Program-made: the position numbers and the translations under genes | The notes under the pieces: model-generated | Database searches by the model: none | What the model saw: the letters and a program-made list of their open reading frames with translations, nothing else | What the model was told of the DNA's origin: nothing | Origin: Comamonas suwonensis | Lineage (GTDB): Bacteria; Pseudomonadota; Gammaproteobacteria; Burkholderiales; Burkholderiaceae_C | NCBI RefSeq assembly: GCF_012844455.2 | Contig: NZ_JABBCQ020000007.1 | Coordinates: 171,777-235,776 of the forward strand | Direction: 5' to 3' | DNA length: 64,000 nucleotides | Part shown: piece by piece, positions 44,970 to 56,315 of the stretch | How the letters are laid out: each line of letters begins with the position of its first letter | How positions within the stretch are numbered: position 1 is the stretch's first letter

Positions 44970-46019
44970 TCAGGGCTTTTTGGCGGCGGCCAGGGCCTGG
45001 CTGATCCAGCCATCAAATGTCTTTTGATGGGCCTTGATCCAGCTGTTGGTGTGGCGCTCTATGTCCGACTGCTTGTTCTGCCCCTGGCTCATCATGAAGT
45101 TCTGGGCGTTGATATCGCCTACGGGCAGCGTGATGACTTCAAACAGTTTGGCGGCGGCAGGGTTATGCTCGGCCCAGGTTTTGTTGGCCACGATTTGCTG
45201 GCTGTTGGCGATGAAACCGTAGTTTTTGCCGTTGGCCAGCTTGGTGTCCGTGCCCGACTGTTCCCCGGGCAGGGCGGAGAACGGAACCTCCAGCCACACC
45301 ACCTCCTTGCCGGGTTTGAGTACATTGCTCACCCAGTAAGGCGTCCAGGTGTAGTAAAGAATGGGCTTGCCCGCCTGGTAACGGGTAATGGTGTCCGCCA
45401 TCAGCGCCGAGTAAGTGCCTTGCTTGTGCGTGACGGTATCGCGCAGCTTGTAGGCAGTGAGCTGGTGTTCAATCATGGCTTCACAGCCCCAGCCGGGGGT
45501 GCAGCCGGTCAGGTCGGCCTTGCCATCGCCGTCGGTGTCAAACAGCTTGGCAATCTCAGGCTTTTGCAACTGCCCCAGGTTGGTGATGCCATAGGCCTGC
45601 GCCGTCTTTTTGTCGATCAGGTAGCCCTGCGCTGCATTGGCTGAGAAAACGCCCTTGCGGTAGAGCTTGGCATCGCCGCCCGCGTTCTTGTAATAGTCAG
45701 CGTGCAGCGGGTTCCAGTGGTTGGCCATGAAAGTCGCATCCCCATTCGCCAGCGCAATATGGGCCGTTGGGTACTCCACCTCTTTCATGGGCTGCACTTC
45801 GTAGCCCAGCTTTTCCAGAGCCTTCATGACCAGCTGGGTCTGGAAGCTTTCCTCGGCGATCGAGCTTTTGAGCGGGTGTACTTTCACGCCCTTGCCGGGA
45901 AGGTCGTTAGCGGCAAAGGCGTTTGTGCCCGCGAGCGCCATGGTGGCTGCGGCCGTGCTGGCAAGCAGCCAGTGGCCGAGGTTCTGGCGCATGCGGGGGG
46001 CGTTGTGAGTCATGTTCAT
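44970..46019 (-). CDS. proX: glycine betaine/proline-binding protein ProX, copy 3
   Basis: A 349-residue paralogue, closest of the three to E. coli ProX by motif ([29 protein letters not shown]). The ATG at 46019 has a strong GAGGAGG site; a frame to 46070 is not needed. The signal peptide ends AFA^AN. It lies 22 bases after proW and so is the paralogue most surely cotranscribed with the transporter core. Confidence 0.9.
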   Translation of the reverse strand: MNMTHNAPRMRQNLGHWLLASTAAATMALAGTNAFAANDLPGKGVKVHPLKSSIAEESFQTQLVMKALEKLGYEVQPMKEVEYPTAHIALANGDATFMANHWNPLHADYYKNAGGDAKLYRKGVFSANAAQGYLIDKKTAQAYGITNLGQLQKPEIAKLFDTDGDGKADLTGCTPGWGCEAMIEHQLTAYKLRDTVTHKQGTYSALMADTITRYQAGKPILYYTWTPYWVSNVLKPGKEVVWLEVPFSALPGEQSGTDTKLANGKNYGFIANSQQIVANKTWAEHNPAAAKLFEVITLPVGDINAQNFMMSQGQNKQSDIERHTNSWIKAHQKTFDGWISQALAAAKKP

Positions 46020-46041
46020 AGGTCCTCCTCGTTTTTCGGGT

Positions 46042-47292
46042 TCAAACCGCAGCGGGCTTGGCAGGTTCACCGCTGCGCTGCGGCGCGGGGGCGGCTTGAG
46101 GCTTTTTCAGCAGACGTACAACAACCCCGGCGGGGCCAGTCGCCCACCAGCGGGCACTGCCGCGCTTGGGCTCGCCCATGGCTTGCGTGATACGGTCGAG
46201 CACAATGGCCAGCAGCACAATGCCCAGACCGCCCACCGTGGCCAGCCCCATATCCAGGCGACCAATGCCGCGCAGCACCATCTGGCCCAGACCGCCCACG
46301 GCAATCATGGAGGCGATGACGACCATGGACAGCGACAGCATCAGCGCCTGATTGATACCCGCCATGATGGAGGGCATGGACAGTGGCAGTTGCACCTTCC
46401 ACAGCAACTGTGCGGGCGATGCGCCATAGGCGCGGCTGGCTTCAATCAGGTCGGGGCGTACCTGACGAATACCCAGATTCGTCAGGCGAATCAGCGGTGG
46501 CAAAGCAAACACAATGGTCACGATGACGCCGGGGACGTTGCCAATGCCAAACAGCATGACCACGGGCACCAGATAGACAAAAGCGGGCGTGGTCTGCATG
46601 GCGTCCAGCAGCGGGCGTGTCCAGCGCTGGGCACGGTCGCTGCTGGCCAGGAAAATACCTGAGGGCAGGCCGATCACGATGCAGAAGAACAGCGAGGTCA
46701 GCACCAGCGCCAGAGTGACCATGGCCTCAGGCCAGATGCCTAGCACCGCCACGCCCAGCAGGGACAGTGCCGCGCCGATGGCCAGCTTGCGGCCCGCAAA
46801 CTGCCAGGCCAGCAAGGCAATCAGCAGCACCAGCACAGGCATGGGAATGGTCTGCAGCACATCGGTCACGCCGTTGAGCGTGGCATCGATTGGCGTGCGC
46901 ACAGCCTGGAAGAAGGGGCGGAAATGATCGACAACCCAGGCCAGGCCGTTGTTGATGGAGTCCTGCACGGGCAGGCCTTCGGTGGTGATCTGGTGCCAGA
47001 GCTGACCGATACCGCCGTCATGTTCGGGAATGTCGGTGGGAGAGGGGGCGCTGAGCCAGTCGGTACTGCTGACCTGGTCAGCCGCATCGCCGCTGTTCCA
47101 GGCGTCGCTGCCACTGGCTGGGACGGGCTCTGCATAGGAGGCCGCCCAAGGGTCGGCATCTGCAGCACTTTGAGCAGCGGTGCCGCTCGCCGGCTCGGCT
47201 GAGGGAGCCGAGGCTGCGGCCCAGGGATCATTAAACGCAGCGCTGGCTGCGGTGCCGTCGGTGGTTGGGTTGTTCAGTGTGTTGTCGTTCAA
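46042..47292 (-). CDS. proW: glycine betaine/proline ABC permease ProW (TTG start)
   Basis: A 416-residue permease. No ATG is near; the TTG at 47292 is preceded by GAGGAGGG at a spacing of about 7, so it is taken as start. Residues 1-105 are an Ala/Ser/Asp-rich, low-complexity cytoplasmic tail, much as in the long ProW N-terminus. The rest has about seven helices and the EAA-type loop [29 protein letters not shown] that contacts ProV. It moves betaine or proline-type solutes inward. Confidence 0.93.
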   Translation of the reverse strand: MNDNTLNNPTTDGTAASAAFNDPWAAASAPSAEPASGTAAQSAADADPWAASYAEPVPASGSDAWNSGDAADQVSSTDWLSAPSPTDIPEHDGGIGQLWHQITTEGLPVQDSINNGLAWVVDHFRPFFQAVRTPIDATLNGVTDVLQTIPMPVLVLLIALLAWQFAGRKLAIGAALSLLGVAVLGIWPEAMVTLALVLTSLFFCIVIGLPSGIFLASSDRAQRWTRPLLDAMQTTPAFVYLVPVVMLFGIGNVPGVIVTIVFALPPLIRLTNLGIRQVRPDLIEASRAYGASPAQLLWKVQLPLSMPSIMAGINQALMLSLSMVVIASMIAVGGLGQMVLRGIGRLDMGLATVGGLGIVLLAIVLDRITQAMGEPKRGSARWWATGPAGVVVRLLKKPQAAPAPQRSGEPAKPAAV

Positions 47293-47307
47293 ATCGGCTC
47301 CCTCCTC

Positions 47308-48603
47308 TTATTGCGCTGCATGCAGGGCAGCTTGCTTGTTCGGTGTGGACTGGAAATGCGTATCCAGCTTGACGGGCGGAATTTCCTGCTGGGGCGGCGG
47401 CACGGGCGGGGTGGCGCGGTCCAGGAATTTCAGCATGGTGGTGCGGCTGATGACACCCAGGTATTTGCCGTCTTCGTCGACCACCGGCAGCGGGAAGGGT
47501 GGTGCGGCCACGGCGCCAAACAGCTCGGCCACTGGCGTGTTGCTGGCAATGGCTTGTACATCGGGGATGAAGGCATGCTTGAGTCCCAGCATTCCTTCAT
47601 GGCCGTGCAGCGCATCGCGCAGCGATTGCGAGGACACGACCCCCAGAAAACGCTTGCGGGCGCTGAGCACATAGGCATGGTCGCGGTCAGAATCTTCCAG
47701 CAGGCGCAGTGCGGCGCGGCAGCCGCGGTCGCTGTGCTCCGAAATCACGGTCAGCGCCTGACGGGCGATGTCGGAAGCCTTGAACACGGCCGCAGCATCC
47801 ACGCCCTGGATAAAGGTGCGCACATAGTCGTTGGCCGGGTTGCGCAGGATTTCATCAGGTGTGCCGACCTGTTGCACCATGCCGTCCTTCATGATGGCAA
47901 TGCGGTCACCGATGCGCATGGCCTCGTCCAGATCGTGGGAGATGAAGACGATGGTGCGGCGCTTGATTTCTTGCAGGCGCAGCAGCTCTGACTGCATCTC
48001 GGTGCGGATGATGGGGTCGAGTGCCGAGAAGGCCTCATCCATTAGCAGGATGGAGGGGTCGGATGCGAGTGCACGGGCCAGGCCCACGCGCTGCTGCATG
48101 CCACCGGACAGTTCGTCGGGGTAGCTTGCGCCCCAGCCGCCCAGGCCCACTTGCTCCAGTGCATCCTGCGCCTGCTTCTGGCGTGTGGCGCGGTCCACGC
48201 CTGCCAGCTCAAGGCCAAAGGCCGTGTTGTCCAGCACCGTCAGATGGGGCATCAGCGCAAATGACTGAAACACCATGGAGATGTCTTTGCGGCGCAGAGC
48301 GCGCAGCTCTTTGTCGCTGAGTTCGTTGATGTCCTGACCGTCCACCAGAATGCGGCCGCTGGTGGGCTCGATCAGACGGTTGAGCATGCGCACCAGCGTG
48401 GACTTGCCCGAACCCGACAGGCCCATGACAACAAAAATTTCACCAGCTTCGATGGTGAAGTGGGCGTCGAATACGCCGATGGATTGCCCGGTCTGGGCAA
48501 GAATTTCTTGCTTGCTCAGGCCTTGTTTCACGAGGTTGAGCGCGGTTTTCGAATCGTTGCCGAAGACCTTGAAGACATGATCAATAGCGATTTGCTTGGC
48601 CAC
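47308..48603 (-). CDS. proV: glycine betaine/proline ABC ATPase ProV (GTG start)
   Basis: A 431-residue ATP-binding subunit. The GTG at 48603 is preceded by AAAGGAGA; a frame to 48681 has no support. [15 protein letters not shown] is Walker [17 protein letters not shown] the signature, [13 protein letters not shown]alker B. The C-terminal 150 residues contain two CBS-like regions that in related ATPases gate transport by ionic strength. It heads the operon and overlaps nothing: 15 bases before proW. A long structured leader precedes it. Confidence 0.94.
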   Translation of the reverse strand: MAKQIAIDHVFKVFGNDSKTALNLVKQGLSKQEILAQTGQSIGVFDAHFTIEAGEIFVVMGLSGSGKSTLVRMLNRLIEPTSGRILVDGQDINELSDKELRALRRKDISMVFQSFALMPHLTVLDNTAFGLELAGVDRATRQKQAQDALEQVGLGGWGASYPDELSGGMQQRVGLARALASDPSILLMDEAFSALDPIIRTEMQSELLRLQEIKRRTIVFISHDLDEAMRIGDRIAIMKDGMVQQVGTPDEILRNPANDYVRTFIQGVDAAAVFKASDIARQALTVISEHSDRGCRAALRLLEDSDRDHAYVLSARKRFLGVVSSQSLRDALHGHEGMLGLKHAFIPDVQAIASNTPVAELFGAVAAPPFPLPVVDEDGKYLGVISRTTMLKFLDRATPPVPPPQQEIPPVKLDTHFQSTPNKQAALHAAQ

Positions 48604-48638
48604 TGTGGCGTTCTCCTTTGGGTGAGATGGAACACAGT

Positions 48639-48975
48639 CCAGCGCCCACAACCGGCAATGCCGGTAGGCGCTGGCGCACAAGCCAAAAATGAGCCCTGAT
48701 GCTGCCGCTCAGCCCGGCCTTGTGGGCAGGACTGCGCGATGCAGATGGCGCCATGGCGGCGCCGGGATTCAGCCCGGATGGCACAAGCGAGGTGTGCGCA
48801 AGAGCTGTCAAATGTGAAGAAGCGGGTGGCTGGCACCAGGGGTACCGACTGGCACGCCCATGCGCTTCTTCTTGTCAGGCTAGCTTCCGGTGCTTTAGAC
48901 CGGGAGAAGCCCCCATGCATCAGGGCCGTGTTTCGGCCCGGTTGACGGGGCTGCGCCAAAGGAGCGAGAAGCTCC
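48639..48975 (-). promoter_or_regulatory. hairpin-rich leader upstream of proV
   Basis: Seen directly: stems at 48639-48674 (CCAGCGCC / GGCGCTGG with inner CCGGC / GCCGG), 48747-48777 (GGCGCC / GGCGCC competing with CCGGG / CCCGG), 48816-48871 (GAAGAAGCG / CGCTTCTTC with inner branches), 48882-48910, 48909-48951 (GCCCC / GGGGC with inner GGGCC / GGCCC) and 48961-48975 (GGAGC / GCTCC). As minus-strand RNA this is a 330-base structured 5' leader whose last hairpin lies about 20 bases before the proV ribosome site. It does not match a riboswitch I know. Confidence 0.5.
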
Positions 48976-49035
48976 TGTGATTGACACAACGATCCGCCGG
49001 GAGTGAGTCAGCCGCGTTCAAAAAATACGGTGACG

Positions 49036-49052
49036 ACCTGCGCGGCAGGTTG
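49036..49052 (-). promoter_or_regulatory. palindrome upstream of the proV leader
   Basis: ACCTGC-gcg-GCAGGT in an AT-rich stretch (49021-49260) with no gene; a possible operator or promoter-associated element of the proV operon. Confidence 0.35.
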
Positions 49053-49266
49053 TAAATGACTTTTTAATATATCGAATTGAGTTTTATGCGTCAAATCGAA
49101 CTGTAAGCATTGGGCGCTCAGCAGTCATGAAACAATGGGCTTGAAACATTTACATACCCTAAAAACAGAGCAATAAGTGATTGATAGATAAGGGGTTTCT
49201 GCTGATTAATGGCTTTTTTTTACCGGTTGTCAGCTTTTGATGACTTTTGCTGGGTTAAGGGGTAAG

Positions 49267-49302
49267 AAAAAGCCCCGTCATGGCGAACCATGCGGGGCTT
49301 TT
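49267..49302 (-). terminator. terminator of the UPF0114 gene
   Basis: AAAAGCCCCG / CGGGGCTTTT with a 14-base loop, followed on the minus strand by TTTTTC; 29 bases past the stop. Confidence 0.82.
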
Positions 49303-49330
49303 CAGGAATGTGGCTGGAAAGTGCCAGGAC

Positions 49331-49972
49331 TTAGTGTTGGTGGGCGCTTTGCGTCAGCTTGTCTGTCAGCGCAATGGCCAGTGCACTGAGCAGGAAGACC
49401 ACGTGGATGATGGTCTGCCACATCAGCACCTGCACCTCGTAGCTGCCCGCGTTGATGAAGCTCTTGAGCAGGTGGATGGAGCTGATGCCGATGATGGACA
49501 GCGCCAGCTTGACCTTGAGCACCGAGGCGTTCACATGGCTCAGCCACTCGGGTTGGTCGGGGTGAGACTCAAGGCCCATGCGGCTGACAAAGGTTTCGTA
49601 GCCACCCACGATGACCATGATCAGCAGGTTGGAGATCATCACCACGTCGATCAGCGCCAGCACCACGAGCATGATGATGGTCTCGTTGAGATGGGTGATC
49701 TGTACATCGCTCTTATAGCCAATGTTGGTGATCAGGGCCTGCAGGGCTTCTTTGTTGCCGAAGACGGCCTCGACCAGATGCCATAGCTCCAGCAGAAAGT
49801 GCCAGACATAGACGCCCTGCGCTGCAATCAGCCCCAGATAGAGGGGCAGCTGCAGCCAGCGGCTGGCAAAGATCAGGGAGGGCAGGGGCCGCAGCGCAGC
49901 CGGAGCTTGATAGCTCGCCTTAGGCGATTTGGAGGATGAGGTGCCTGCTTCGTCGGAGTGGATGCGGCTCAT
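49331..49972 (-). CDS. UPF0114 (YqhA-like, TIGR00645) membrane protein
   Basis: A 213-residue inner-membrane protein of UPF0114. It has about four helices (PLYLGLIAAQGVYVWHFLLELW, IIMLVVLALIDVVMISNLLIMVIVGGYETFVS, KLALSIIGISSIHLLKSFI, MWQTIIHVVFLLSALAIALTDKL). The GGYETFVSRM motif is typical. Function unknown, although members are commonly general membrane proteins conserved near stress genes. The N-terminal 35 residues are a Ser/Lys-rich extension. Confidence 0.87.
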   Translation of the reverse strand: MSRIHSDEAGTSSSKSPKASYQAPAALRPLPSLIFASRWLQLPLYLGLIAAQGVYVWHFLLELWHLVEAVFGNKEALQALITNIGYKSDVQITHLNETIIMLVVLALIDVVMISNLLIMVIVGGYETFVSRMGLESHPDQPEWLSHVNASVLKVKLALSIIGISSIHLLKSFINAGSYEVQVLMWQTIIHVVFLLSALAIALTDKLTQSAHQH

Positions 49973-50336
49973 GATGTGTGTGCGGGTCCGGCCTGTGAGG
50001 CCGTTGAAGGAGGAGGGCGATGGGGCGCGCCACCTTGAAAGACTGGTTTTGATGGGGCCGCGTCCCGGACTGGCTGTGCCGATGAGGTCATGCAGCGCCT
50101 TGCGCGGACCCCGCTGGCAGCAGGTGCGCGATTCTAAGGGTTTGTTCTGAGGTGTTTTGACAAAATTGCAAGCAAATCAAGACTGTATGTGCACTTGCTG
50201 CTGCAAAAATGGGAGTGAATCGCGGCTTTGCTGGCGCAGAAAATCTGGATGCTCATTTCAGTCAGTGGCATGTAAGACCGAGCCTTGACAGTACACCCAC
50301 AATAATTTCATTGCTTATGCATCAGGAGACAAAACG
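49973..50336. other. 364-base divergent control region of the UPF0114 and acs genes
   Basis: No gene is seen. The acs side has TTGACA boxes near 50158 and 50285 but no clear -10 partner. The first half, near the UPF0114 start, is GC-rich; the acs side is AT-richer. A good GGAGAC site precedes the acs start. Confidence 0.4.
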
Positions 50337-52331
50337 ATGAGCACAGCGACATCACCCATCGAATCCGTACTGGTGGAGAACCGCGTATTTCCGCCCCCTG
50401 CGGACTTTGCTGCCAAGGCCCGTATCTCGGGCATGGCCCAGTACCAGGCCCTGTGCGATGAGGCCGAGCGTGACTACGAGGGTTACTGGGCGCGACTGGC
50501 CCGCGAGAACGTGCAATGGACCAAGCCTTTCACGCAGGTGCTCGACCAGAGCAACCCGCCGTTCTATAAATGGTTTGCCGACGGTGAGCTGAACGCCAGC
50601 GCCAACTGTCTGGACAAGCACATGGGTACGCCCGTGGAGAACAAGACGGCCATCATCTTTGAAGCCGATGGCGGCGAAGTCACCAAGGTCACTTACAAAG
50701 AGTTGCTGGCCCGCGTCAGCCAGTTCGCCAACGCCCTCAAGGCGCGCGGCGTGCAAAAGGGTGATCGCGTGCTGATCTACATGCCCATGACCATTGAGGG
50801 CGTGGTGGCTATGCAGGCCTGCGCGCGCATTGGCGCCACGCATTCGGTGGTGTTTGGCGGCTTCTCGGCTAAAGCCGTGCAGGAGCGCATTGTGGACGTG
50901 GGCGCCACAGCCGTCATCACCGCCAACTACCAGATGCGCGGCGGTAAGGAGCTGCCGCTCAAAGCCATCGTGGATGACGCCATTGCGCTGGGCAGCTGCG
51001 AAGCCATCAAGACCATCTTCGTTTACGAGCGCACCGCCACGGCCTGCAATATGGTCGAAGGCCGTGATCTGAGCTTTGCCCAGGCGCTGGCCGGGCAGGC
51101 CACCGAATGCGAGGCGGTGCCTGTCAATGCCGAGCACCCTTTGTTCATCCTCTACACCAGCGGCTCCACCGGCAAGCCCAAGGGCGTGCAGCATGCCACC
51201 GGCGGCTATGTGCTGTGGGCCAAACAGACGTTTGAGTGGACGTTCGATGCCAAGGACAGCGATGTCTTCTGGTGCACTGCTGACATCGGCTGGATCACCG
51301 GTCACAGCTACGTGGCCTACGGCCCGCTGGCCGCAGGTGCGACGCAGATTGTGTTTGAAGGCGTGCCCACCTTCCCCAATGCGGGCCGCTTCTGGCAGAT
51401 GATTGAGCGCCACAAATGCTCCATCTTCTACACCGCGCCCACGGCCATTCGCTCGCTGATCAAGGCTGCCGAGTCCGATGAGAGCGTGCATCCCAAGAAC
51501 TGGGATCTGAGCAGCCTGCGCCTGCTGGGTTCGGTGGGTGAGCCCATCAATCCTGAAGCCTGGATGTGGTACTACAAGAACATCGGCAAGGAGAAATGCC
51601 CCATCGTGGACACCTTCTGGCAGACCGAAAACGGCGGTCACATGATCACGCCGCTGCCCGGTGCCACGCCGCTGGTGCCCGGCTCCTGCACCCTGCCCTT
51701 GCCTGGCATCGCGGCGGCCATTGTGGATGAGGCCGGCAACGAAATCCCCAATGGCTCGGGCGGCATTCTGGTGGTGAAAAAGCCCTGGCCGTCGATGATT
51801 CGCAATATTTGGGGGGACCCCGAACGCTTCAAGAAGAGCTACTTCCCTGAAGAACTCAAGGGCTATTACCTCGCCGGCGATGGTGCGGTGCGCAGCGAAG
51901 ACCGTGGCTACTTCCGCATCACCGGCCGTATTGATGACGTGCTCAATGTCTCGGGTCACCGCATGGGCACTATGGAAATTGAGTCAGCATTGGTCGCCAA
52001 GACCGACCTGGTGGCTGAGGCGGCCGTGGTGGGCCGCCCCGACGATCTGACCGGTGAAGCCATCTGCGCCTTTGTGGTGCTCAAGCGCGGCAAACCCACG
52101 GGCGAAGAGGCCAAGCAGATTGCTGCCGAGCTGCGCAACTGGGTGGCCAAGGAGATCGGCCCCATCGCCAAGCCCAAGGACATTCGCTTTGGCGACAACC
52201 TGCCCAAGACTCGCAGCGGCAAGATCATGCGCCGCCTGCTGCGTTCGCTGGCCAAGGGTGAGGCGATTACGCAGGACACGAGTACTTTGGAGAACCCCGC
52301 CATCCTGGATCAGCTGTCCGAGGTCAATTGA
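50337..52331 (+). CDS. acs: acetyl-CoA synthetase
   Basis: A 664-residue AMP-forming acetyl-CoA synthetase that activates acetate. [20 protein letters not shown] is the ATP motif; [21 protein letters not shown], [12 protein letters not shown] and [18 protein letters not shown] follow in normal order, and [12 protein letters not shown] holds the lysine that is often acetylated for control. The length is normal. It starts from ATG with a GGAGAC site and ends before a 15-bp symmetric terminator. Confidence 0.96.
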   Translation: MSTATSPIESVLVENRVFPPPADFAAKARISGMAQYQALCDEAERDYEGYWARLARENVQWTKPFTQVLDQSNPPFYKWFADGELNASANCLDKHMGTPVENKTAIIFEADGGEVTKVTYKELLARVSQFANALKARGVQKGDRVLIYMPMTIEGVVAMQACARIGATHSVVFGGFSAKAVQERIVDVGATAVITANYQMRGGKELPLKAIVDDAIALGSCEAIKTIFVYERTATACNMVEGRDLSFAQALAGQATECEAVPVNAEHPLFILYTSGSTGKPKGVQHATGGYVLWAKQTFEWTFDAKDSDVFWCTADIGWITGHSYVAYGPLAAGATQIVFEGVPTFPNAGRFWQMIERHKCSIFYTAPTAIRSLIKAAESDESVHPKNWDLSSLRLLGSVGEPINPEAWMWYYKNIGKEKCPIVDTFWQTENGGHMITPLPGATPLVPGSCTLPLPGIAAAIVDEAGNEIPNGSGGILVVKKPWPSMIRNIWGDPERFKKSYFPEELKGYYLAGDGAVRSEDRGYFRITGRIDDVLNVSGHRMGTMEIESALVAKTDLVAEAAVVGRPDDLTGEAICAFVVLKRGKPTGEEAKQIAAELRNWVAKEIGPIAKPKDIRFGDNLPKTRSGKIMRRLLRSLAKGEAITQDTSTLENPAILDQLSEVN

Positions 52332-52345
52332 TCTGACTGCCCGAT

Positions 52346-52381
52346 AATGACAAAGCCGCTGCTCACAGCGGCTTTGTCATT
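52346..52381 (+). terminator. terminator after acs
   Basis: An exact inverted repeat AATGACAAAGCCGCTG / CAGCGGCTTTGTCATT around CTCA, immediately downstream of acs. Confidence 0.85.
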
Positions 52382-52453
52382 TCTGGCTCCGGCTGACTTG
52401 GCAGCGTGTGTTCTTGGGTTAAAACAAGGCATCTCAGAGACAAGGAGAAGATC

Positions 52454-52912
52454 ATGAACTTTCGCACCATTTGCATCGCCATCATCGTGGCGCTGATCGC
52501 CGTGCTGGCGGCCTTTAACTGGACGGCACTTTCAGCCCCTAGCGCGGTATCGCTGGGCGTGACGACGATTGAGGCCCCGCTGGGCTTGCTGATGCTGGCG
52601 CTGACCATCCTGCTCAGCGTTTTTTTCATCGCCTATGTGCTGTGGATGCAGGGCTCGGTGCTGATGGAAGCGCGTCGCCACGCCAAGGAAATGCAGAGCC
52701 AGCGCGATCTGGCGGACAAGGCCGAGGCATCGCGCTTTACCGAGCTGCGCGGTGTGCTGGAAGCGCTGCATGCCAAGGATAAAGAGGCGTTGATGGCTCG
52801 CCTGGATGTGCTGGAAGCCCATCTGGTGCAGCGCGCTCAGGAGTCGGACAACAGCACGGCGGCTTATGTGGGGCAGCTGGAGCAGCAACTGCAAAATATC
52901 AACCGCCTTTGA
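52454..52912 (+). CDS. LapA/DUF1049-like membrane protein
   Basis: A 152-residue protein with two N-terminal helices (ICIAIIVALIAVLAAFNW and GLLMLALTILLSVFFIAYVLWM) and a long cytoplasmic coiled coil (residues 75-152, rich in Glu/Lys/Gln). It fits the lipopolysaccharide-assembly LapA-domain layout, but the match is weak. The ATG at 52454 has an AAGGAGA site; upstream in-frame codons to 52406 are not used. A convergent terminator lies before argG. Confidence 0.6.
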   Translation: MNFRTICIAIIVALIAVLAAFNWTALSAPSAVSLGVTTIEAPLGLLMLALTILLSVFFIAYVLWMQGSVLMEARRHAKEMQSQRDLADKAEASRFTELRGVLEALHAKDKEALMARLDVLEAHLVQRAQESDNSTAAYVGQLEQQLQNINRL

Positions 52913-52920
52913 TTCAAGAT

Positions 52921-52968
52921 TGATAGCTGATGTCGCTTGATTAGCAAGCGCTAGAGGCTAAAAAGGCA
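52921..52968 (+). repeat. dispersed intergenic repeat, copy 2
   Basis: TGATAGCTG, CGCTTGAT, AAGCGCT and GAGGCTAAAAAGGC occur in the same order as in copies 1 and 3. It lies between the LapA-like gene and the argG terminator. Confidence 0.7.
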
Positions 52969-52970
52969 TA

Positions 52971-53001
52971 AAAAAAGCCGCTGCAGTGCAGCGGCTTTTT
53001 T
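52971..53001 (-). terminator. bidirectional terminator between LapA-like gene and argG
   Basis: AAAAAAGCCGCTGCA / TGCAGCGGCTTTTTT perfect stem with T-runs on both strands; it can serve both convergent genes. Confidence 0.87.
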
Positions 53002-53016
53002 GTGGGGCGACCTGAA

Positions 53017-54438
<1,422 letters not shown>

Positions 54439-54460
54439 TCAGGCACTGCTCCAACGCGGG

Positions 54461-54778
54461 TTAAGCGTAATGGCAGATGTAGTGATAGGCCTCGGTCACG
54501 CGAATGTCGAACTTGGAATTCGCGGGGATATGGAAGCTTTCACCTGCTTCAGACTTCTTCCACTCATCGCTGCCGTCGAGCTTGTACTCGCAGGCGCCGC
54601 CCACGCATTCCATGATTTCTGCGGCAGCGGTGCCAAAAGTCAAGGTCGCGGGCAGAACCACGCCGACCGACTTCTTGGTGCCGTCAGCCAGAGTGAAGCT
54701 GTGGCTGACGCACTTGCCGTCAAAGTAAACATTGGCCTTGGTGGTGAGGCTGACGTGGTCGATGGATGCAGTGGTCAT
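54461..54778 (-). CDS. ppnP: pyrimidine/purine nucleoside phosphorylase PpnP
   Basis: A 105-residue cupin-like protein of the DUF1255 (PpnP) family, which phosphorolyses several nucleosides. The core shows ANVYFDGKCVSHSFTLADG, VGVVLPATLTFGTAAAEIMECVGG and FHIPANSKFDI, and ends YHYICHYA. The ATG at 54778 is the family start; the frame extends to 54811 but without homology. Confidence 0.92.
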   Translation of the reverse strand: MTTASIDHVSLTTKANVYFDGKCVSHSFTLADGTKKSVGVVLPATLTFGTAAAEIMECVGGACEYKLDGSDEWKKSEAGESFHIPANSKFDIRVTEAYHYICHYA

Positions 54779-54872
54779 GGAAGAAGTACGCTGAGCGTGG
54801 TCGAAGGTCAAAACCTCTGATTTTAGGCCACGAGATTTGTACCTGTGGGAATGCTTGGCAAAGGCAGGAAAA

Positions 54873-54899
54873 ACAAGAGCCCCGTAGTGGGGCTCTTGC
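54873..54899 (-). terminator. terminator of the glycine-zipper protein gene
   Basis: CAAGAGCCCC / GGGGCTCTTG hairpin with a five-base loop, about 30 bases past the stop on the minus strand, followed by TTTTTCC. Confidence 0.75.
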
Positions 54900-54928
54900 T
54901 CAGTTGATGGCGACCGATTGGGCGCAGA

Positions 54929-55726
54929 TCAGCGGCGCCAGCCGTGACCACCTCCATGGCCATGGTTGGGGCGGTAACCACCGCCGTAACCCCGGTAATA
55001 GTGATTGGGGCGCGTGGCGTAGTAGGCTCCGGCACCGATGACCGCACCCAGCAACAGGGGGCCGACATAGTCCGGTGCTGAATAGGTGGAGCCCGTCGAA
55101 TACGTGGGCGCTACCGGCTGAGTTGCGTAATAACCGTTTGGGTAATCGCTGGGATAGCCCGCCTGGTAGTTGCCCTGACTGTTTTGTGGGTAGCTGGTCG
55201 AGTAAGCACCTTGCACCGGCACCTGATTGCTGTAGTAGCCGTTGTTGCCGTAAGTGCTGTTGTTGGCGGCAGGCTGCACATTCAGTGCGATCCACTTGCC
55301 GGGCAGATCGGTTGTCTGTGTGGTGTAGCTGCGACCGTTGTACTCATAGGTTACGTTGTAGCCTATGGTGCGGTTTTGGTAGAAGGTCTGCGTGCTGCAC
55401 TGGCGCACAGTCTGGTACTGGGCTGGGCCAGTGGCTTCGACCTGATTGCCCAGCATGGCGCCGCCAATCAGGCCCGCACCTGTGGCTGCGGCGCGCCCGC
55501 CGCCGCCGCCAATGGCATTGCCCAGCAGACCGCCTGCAATGGCTCCAACCACCGCGCCCGCGCCGCTTGGACGGGGGGCGACCGCTACTTGCTGGTCGTT
55601 GCACACTTGCTGAGGCACGGCAACTTGCTGCGTGATAGGGGTGGAAGACAGCACGCGGCCTTGCTCCTGTGCAAATGCACCGGTCGCTGCTGCGGCTGTG
55701 AAAGTCAAAACTGCCAGAGTTTTCAT
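54929..55726 (-). CDS. glycine-zipper 2TM-domain protein
   Basis: A 265-residue secreted or outer-membrane protein. The ATG at 55726 is preferred (AGGAG eight bases upstream), giving a signal peptide ending GAFA. A glycine-zipper pair follows (GAVVGAIAGGLLGNAIGGGG and GAGLIGGAMLGNQV), as in Rickettsia 17-kDa antigen-like proteins, then a region with cysteines and YTTQTT strands, a Tyr/Gln/Ser-rich segment and a Gly/His/Tyr-rich tail (GYGGGYRPNHGHGGGHGWRR). The tail could bind metal. The role is unknown, possibly envelope stability. Confidence 0.7.
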   Translation of the reverse strand: MKTLAVLTFTAAAATGAFAQEQGRVLSSTPITQQVAVPQQVCNDQQVAVAPRPSGAGAVVGAIAGGLLGNAIGGGGGRAAATGAGLIGGAMLGNQVEATGPAQYQTVRQCSTQTFYQNRTIGYNVTYEYNGRSYTTQTTDLPGKWIALNVQPAANNSTYGNNGYYSNQVPVQGAYSTSYPQNSQGNYQAGYPSDYPNGYYATQPVAPTYSTGSTYSAPDYVGPLLLGAVIGAGAYYATRPNHYYRGYGGGYRPNHGHGGGHGWRR

Positions 55727-55851
55727 GAACATCTCTCCTGTCTCTGAAGCTATAACGCGCCAGATCACGAAAAAGTTTATGGGATCTGCGTGAATTCGAT
55801 AACTCTGCAGGGTAAAACTAGGTAAAGCAATGTGTGAATGTGAGTATTTGC

Positions 55852-56214
55852 TTATTGCCTGATGAAGGTCTGCCATTCATCAGCCTTGAATCCGATCGTG
55901 ATTTTCCCGTCAGCCCATTCCACCACGGGGCGTTTGATCGTACTGGCATGTTCCTGCATTACGGCGGCTGCGCTGACGGCATCGACTGCGCTGGCTTTGG
56001 TGTCTTCATCGAGCTTGCGCCAGGTAGTGCCCTGGCGGTTGAGCAGTTTTTCCCAGCCCACGGCCTGCATCCAGTCGGGCAGGCGCTCGGCGGGAACGCC
56101 TTGTTTTTTGAAATCGTGAAACTGGTAAGTGATGCCTTGCTCACTCAGCCAGGTGCGAGCCTTCTTGACGGTATCGCAGTTAGGGATGCCATAGACGGTG
56201 GTGATCTTGCTCAT
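55852..56214 (-). CDS. ArsC/Spx-family protein (YffB-like)
   Basis: A 120-residue thioredoxin-fold protein. YGIPNCDTVKKARTWL has one cysteine at the position of the arsenate-reductase catalytic residue, and KRPVVEWADGKITIGF holds the conserved Arg-Pro. The length and the absence of further cysteines suit YffB-like members (probably glutathione dependent) more than arsenate reductase. Confidence 0.85.
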   Translation of the reverse strand: MSKITTVYGIPNCDTVKKARTWLSEQGITYQFHDFKKQGVPAERLPDWMQAVGWEKLLNRQGTTWRKLDEDTKASAVDAVSAAAVMQEHASTIKRPVVEWADGKITIGFKADEWQTFIRQ

Positions 56215-56315
56215 GCGGTGTCAGTTTCAGTGAAACGGTTGGAGTTGGATGTAACGTATTTGCCATGTGCCAGAGCTCATAGGGCCTCTGGCTGTCGGCG
56301 ACAATAGCGCCCAGT

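Noticed and set aside
48528..48989. 153-codon minus-strand frame across the proV leader
   Set aside because: It overlaps the proV start in another frame, has no ribosome site, and the DNA is better explained by RNA hairpins.
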